Shown here one piece after another: positions 13,661 to 16,784 of a DNA stretch of 16,784 bases; the first letter of the stretch is position 1; each line of letters starts with the position of its first letter. This stretch comes from JANXSS01 sp025356535 (lineage in GTDB: Bacteria > Pseudomonadota > Gammaproteobacteria > Burkholderiales > Burkholderiaceae_D). The position numbers and the translations under genes were made by a program. The stretch covers positions 1 to 16,784 of the forward strand of contig JAYUMU010000071.1 in NCBI GenBank assembly GCA_043762325.1. Reading direction: 5' to 3'. The notes beneath the pieces were generated by a model. It searched no databases and was not told the DNA's origin. It saw only the letters and a list, made by a program, of their open reading frames with translations.

Positions 13661-15337
13661 ATGCCCAACCCCATTAGTAAAACACTTGCCCGCCCATCAC
13701 AAGACGTTACGCAGGCCGAGGCAGCGCAGCCGCCGCCTGCGGCTGATGCGACCAGCGCGACCAGCTTTCCCTTGGACAGGTTGCCGGAAAATCTGAAAAC
13801 CCTGGTCGTCGGCAAGCTCGATCTGCCATCCATCAAGGCAGTGCGGCTTGCGAATGCCAGTTTTCGGCAGGCAGGCGCAGAGAACCTGCAGCTTGCTGAA
13901 ATCCGGGCAAGCGAAATTTGCAATCTTGAAAAACTGGCAAAGGCTTTTCCGGACGGCGCCATCAGGATTGCTGGTTTCGGCCTCAATGCCGACGCTGAAT
14001 TGCTGCAGTTGTCGCAGCTCAGTGCTGCGGTGCGCAGCAGAATTACCCGGCTGGACCTGCAGGGCAGTGCTGTCACCAACGCAGGACTGGCCCGCTTGGC
14101 TGGCATGGAACACCTCACAACGCTGAGCCTTGACAGCTGCAATGCGATTACCGATGCCGGCCTGACGCCTCTGAAAACGGCAAGCCGGCTGGAGTCGCTG
14201 AACTTGAGCTGCACACACATTACCGGCGCCGGCCTGGCGCATTTGCCGGCGCAGTTGCAATCGTTGACGCTAAGGAGTTGTTTCAAGATAAACGATGCCG
14301 GCTGGAGGCATCTGCGCGACCTGCCGGATCTGGAGTCGCTGGACCTGGCTGGCTCGAGCAGCCTTGCCGATGATGCGCTCTCGAATCTTGCAGGCATGGC
14401 GAAGCTGCACTCGCTTAACCTGAACCATTGCGGCGGCATTACCGACAATGGCCTTGCACCCTTGCAGGGCCTGACGCAATTGCGGTCGCTGCAGCTGGAG
14501 ATGTCGACGCAAATTACCGACGAAGGGCTCGCGCATCTGCAGGCATTGTCGCAGTTGCAGTCACTGGATCTGGGTTTCTGCCAGGGCGTCAGCGATGCAG
14601 GGCTTGCGTATCTGCGAGGCATGACGCAGATGCGCACGCTGGACCTGCATGGTTGCGTGCTGATTAGCAATGCCGGGCTCGCCAATCTGCAAGACATGCT
14701 GCATCTGGCGTCATTGGATCTGTCGGGTTGCAGTGACGTGACCGATGCGGGGCTGGCCCATCTCGCCGGACTGACCCGCCTGCAATCGCTGGATCTGCGT
14801 TTCATTGGCGAGCTTGGCGACACGGGCCTGGCACAGCTTCAACTGCTGACGCGGCTGCAACTGCTGAAGCTGACGCCGAGCCTGCGCGTCACCGACACAG
14901 GCCTTGCAAATCTGCGCCACATGACGCAGCTGCAAACGCTTGACCTGTCGTATTGCACGGCAATTACCGCCGCCGGGCTCGCGCAACTGCGCGCCATGGC
15001 GCACATGCAGTCGCTCTGTCTGATGGGCTGCAGCGAAGTTACCGATGCCGCACTTGCGATGTTGGCCGGCATGACGCAGATGACGTCGCTCAACCTGCAT
15101 GGCTGCGACAAGGTCAGCGATGCCGGGCTGGCACACCTGCGGCGCATGGCCGGGCTGCGTTCGCTCAATCTCAATGGATGCAACCGCCTCACCGATGCCG
15201 CACTCGTGCACCTGGCCGACATGCCGCAATTGCATTCGCTGCGCCTGGAGAGTTGTCCCGGGATCAGCGATGCCAAACGCCAGGAACTGAGGCAGAAAGG
15301 CACGCTCAAAGCAATGCTCCCGCCGGAACTGGATTAG
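13661..15337 (+). CDS. F-box-like plus leucine-rich-repeat protein, GALA/RipG-like candidate effector
   Basis: 558 residues from ATG 13661; a GTG at 13592 would add 23 residues, but the MPNPISKTLARPS start looks like a native terminus (AGGA 11 bases upstream, weak). Residues 1-36 are Ser/Pro/Ala/Gln-rich without a Sec signal, as in type III secretion signals. Residues 37-72 (PLDRLPENLKTLV ... LDLPSIKAVRLANASFRQAG) resemble an F-box: LP at 41-42, a Leu-Asp turn, then V-R-L-A and F-R. Residues 127-547 are 17 cysteine-type leucine-rich repeats of about 25 residues (L-x-SLDLxxCxxITDAGLAHL). Ralstonia GALA (RipG) effectors have this architecture and recruit host SKP1 ubiquitin ligases. I infer an analogous role. 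A bacterial LRR protein of other function is the alternative if the F-box match is chance. Confidence 0.85.
   Translation: MPNPISKTLARPSQDVTQAEAAQPPPAADATSATSFPLDRLPENLKTLVVGKLDLPSIKAVRLANASFRQAGAENLQLAEIRASEICNLEKLAKAFPDGAIRIAGFGLNADAELLQLSQLSAAVRSRITRLDLQGSAVTNAGLARLAGMEHLTTLSLDSCNAITDAGLTPLKTASRLESLNLSCTHITGAGLAHLPAQLQSLTLRSCFKINDAGWRHLRDLPDLESLDLAGSSSLADDALSNLAGMAKLHSLNLNHCGGITDNGLAPLQGLTQLRSLQLEMSTQITDEGLAHLQALSQLQSLDLGFCQGVSDAGLAYLRGMTQMRTLDLHGCVLISNAGLANLQDMLHLASLDLSGCSDVTDAGLAHLAGLTRLQSLDLRFIGELGDTGLAQLQLLTRLQLLKLTPSLRVTDTGLANLRHMTQLQTLDLSYCTAITAAGLAQLRAMAHMQSLCLMGCSEVTDAALAMLAGMTQMTSLNLHGCDKVSDAGLAHLRRMAGLRSLNLNGCNRLTDAALVHLADMPQLHSLRLESCPGISDAKRQELRQKGTLKAMLPPELD
14039..15301 (+). 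repeat. Coding array of 17 leucine-rich repeats, period about 75 bp
   Basis: Sixteen junctions of the type (Q/H/R)LxSLxL recur every 72-75 bases. The conserved core encodes ITDAGLAHL after each Cys/Asn turn. Copies 3 (no Cys turn, short), 11 and 12 (no Cys) are the most divergent; copies 8-10 and 13-16 are most alike, suggesting more recent internal duplication. Confidence 0.9.
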
Positions 15338-15391
15338 CGCCGTGAAAATCCGGCCGGTATCGACCGTACTACGCAAAAGGGCGACGCCTTG

Positions 15392-16150
15392 ATGAACGCA
15401 CGCTTGCAGGGCAACGAAAAACGCGTCGCGCTCGTCACCGGCTCGACATCCGGCATCGGCATGGCAATCGCGCAGCGCCTGGCCAATGACGGTTTCACAA
15501 TCGCCTTCCACTCGAAATCGTCGGTGGAAACCGGGCAAGGCCTGGCGGCGGCCCACCCCGGCGCGAGCTACACCCAGGCCGACCTGTCGCAGGAAGGCCA
15601 GGCCGGCCATCTGGTGTCGGACGTGCTGGCCAGGCACGGCCGCCTCGATGTTCTGGTCAACAATGCGGGGATCAGCGCCGTGATTGCCCATGGGTCGCTA
15701 AAAGCCGCAACCGGAAAAGTGTGGCGCGACCTCTATGAAGTCAATGTCGTCGCGCCATGGATGCTCGTTGCGGAGGCGGAAGCGGCGCTGCGGGCCGCAT
15801 CGCGCGCCGATTGCCCGAGCTGCATCGTCAACATCACCTCGCATGCAGGTGTCAGGCCCAAGGGCGCCTCGGTGCCTTACGCCGCGAGCAAGGCAGCGCT
15901 GAACCATGTGACACAACTGCTCGCCCTCGCTTTGTCGCCGGCTATTCGTGTCAACGCCATTGCACCGGGACTGGTCGACACACCGCTGACCAGGAGCTGG
16001 ACTGCCGCGCAGGCACTCTGGAACGAGCGCTCCCCGATGCGCCGGGGCGCGCAGCCGGACGAGGTCGCCCATGTTGCATCGATGCTGGTGTCGAGCACCT
16101 ATCTCACCGGTGAGATCATCCTTTGTGACGGTGGTCTGAACCTGACGTAG
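15392..16150 (+). CDS. Short-chain dehydrogenase/reductase (SDR), FabG-like
   Basis: 252 residues, the classical SDR length. Cofactor loop TGSTSGIG (16-23), NNAG (90-93), Asn118, catalytic Ser150 (NITSHAG), Tyr163 and Lys167 (YAASK) form the complete Asn-Ser-Tyr-Lys tetrad. RVNAIAPGLVDTPLT and the C-terminal LTGEIILCDGG are standard for the family. The enzyme uses NAD(P)H or NAD(P)+ on an alcohol/ketone substrate in the cytoplasm; the substrate is not predictable. HSKSS after the second strand (no acidic residue) hints at NADP(H). ATG 15392 is used; a TTG at 15389 is possible with AGGG seven bases upstream. It follows the LRR gene by 54 bp and converges with glmS. Confidence 0.93.
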   Translation: MNARLQGNEKRVALVTGSTSGIGMAIAQRLANDGFTIAFHSKSSVETGQGLAAAHPGASYTQADLSQEGQAGHLVSDVLARHGRLDVLVNNAGISAVIAHGSLKAATGKVWRDLYEVNVVAPWMLVAEAEAALRAASRADCPSCIVNITSHAGVRPKGASVPYAASKAALNHVTQLLALALSPAIRVNAIAPGLVDTPLTRSWTAAQALWNERSPMRRGAQPDEVAHVASMLVSSTYLTGEIILCDGGLNLT

Positions 16151-16166
16151 ACGCACTGCATTACCT

Positions 16167-16784
16167 TCACTCCACCGTCACCGACTTCGCCAGATTGCGC
16201 GGCTTGTCGACGTCGGTGCCGCGTGCCAGCGCCGTGTGATAAGCCAGCAATTGCAGCGGCACCACATGCAGGATCGGCGAGAGCAGGCCGTAGTGTTCCG
16301 GCAGGCGGATCACGTGAAGGCCGTCGCCCGAGCTGATGTGGGAGTCGGCGTCGGCAAACACATACAACTGGCCGCCGCGCGCGCGCACTTCCTGCATGTT
16401 CGATTTCAGCTTTTCGATCAGGGCGTCGTTGGGCGCGATGGTGACGACGGGCATTTCATTCGTCACCAGGGCCAGCGGGCCATGCTTCAGTTCACCGGCC
16501 GGATACGCTTCGGCGTGGATGTAGGAAATTTCCTTCAGTTTCAAGGCGCCTTCCAGGGCGATCGGGTAGTGCATGCCGCGGCCCAGGAAGAGGGCGTTTT
16601 CCTTGCGCGCAAATTCTTCGGACCAGGCGATGATTTGCGGCTCCAGCGCCAGCACGGATGCGATGGCGACGGGCAGGTGGCGCATGGCTTTCAGGTGCGC
16701 CGCTTCCTGTTCTTCGGACAGGCGGCCATTGACTTGCGCCAGGCACAGGGTCAGCAGGAACAGGCCGGCCAGCTGCGTCGTGAA
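16167..16784 (-). CDS. glmS: Glutamine--fructose-6-phosphate aminotransferase, C-terminal part
   Basis: The gene runs off the right edge; 205 C-terminal residues are visible in one open frame. They hold the second sugar isomerase (SIS) domain: FLGRGMHYPIALEGALKLKE, ISYIHAEAYPAGELKHGPLAL and the invariant C-terminal PRNLAKSVTVE that caps the glutaminase site. GlmS makes glucosamine-6-phosphate from fructose-6-phosphate and glutamine, the first step to UDP-GlcNAc for peptidoglycan and LPS, in the cytoplasm. Only 16 bp separate its stop from the SDR stop, and no terminator hairpin is visible there. Confidence 0.97.
   Translation of the reverse strand, partial: FTTQLAGLFLLTLCLAQVNGRLSEEQEAAHLKAMRHLPVAIASVLALEPQIIAWSEEFARKENALFLGRGMHYPIALEGALKLKEISYIHAEAYPAGELKHGPLALVTNEMPVVTIAPNDALIEKLKSNMQEVRARGGQLYVFADADSHISSGDGLHVIRLPEHYGLLSPILHVVPLQLLAYHTALARGTDVDKPRNLAKSVTVE

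Noticed and set aside
13651..14823. 390-codon minus-strand open frame opposite the LRR gene, and 326 codons at 14711-15691
   Set aside because: Their periodicity simply mirrors the LRR repeats; Ser/Arg/Cys-rich translation without domain.
1..16784. tRNA, rRNA, CRISPR array, riboswitch, insertion sequence or phage att site
   Set aside because: None seen on reading both strands; no transposase-like protein and no regularly spaced repeat other than the coding LRR array and the 9-bp array.

Overview
The window is GC-rich, densely coded DNA from a betaproteobacterium. The gene families, the fused mutase IcmF, a branched-chain amino-acid type ABC transporter next to a PaaK-like ligase, and a DUF3034 plus truncated hemoglobin pair suggest Burkholderiales, probably Oxalobacteraceae. 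This placement is by gene content only; there is no rRNA, tRNA or phylogenetic marker in the window apart from a partial glmS.

Left part (1-8.6 kb), metabolism: the 3' end of a LivF-like ABC ATPase is followed by a PaaK-like adenylate-forming ligase (+). Then come, on the minus strand, a small disordered hypothetical protein, a nitronate monooxygenase-family flavoprotein, and icmF. IcmF is a 1121-residue fusion of a B12-binding domain, a MeaI-type G-protein and a mutase domain, and its specificity residues (Phe626/Gln770) are those of isobutyryl-CoA mutase rather than methylmalonyl-CoA mutase. A 24-bp imperfect inverted repeat lies between the monooxygenase gene and icmF. Divergent from icmF is a two-gene operon: a DUF3034 exported protein and a group I truncated hemoglobin that carries a signal peptide.

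Middle part (8.6-11.3 kb, minus strand): an exported M13 (neprilysin/PepO-type) metallopeptidase is translationally coupled by a 4-bp overlap to an ElaA-like GNAT acetyltransferase.

Accessory part (11.3-15.3 kb, plus strand), the most interesting stretch: three unrelated genes sit between ordinary housekeeping genes. (a) A 421-residue protein starts Met-Gly-Gln-Cys-Gln-Ser-Ser, a good eukaryotic N-myristoylation/palmitoylation signal, and carries a papain-like Gln-Cys-His-Asp pattern. (b) A short lipoprotein has a Gln-Pro repeat. (c) A 558-residue protein has an F-box-like segment followed by 17 cysteine-type leucine-rich repeats, an architecture like the Ralstonia GALA (RipG) type III effectors. 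A near-match to the HrpB/HrpX-type promoter (TTCGG-N15-GTCGC-N30-TACAGT) lies upstream of (a). I infer a small island of candidate host-targeted effectors. No secretion apparatus is visible here, so this remains a hypothesis.

Right end (15.4-16.8 kb): a short-chain dehydrogenase/reductase (+) converges on the 3' end of glmS (-), which runs off the window.
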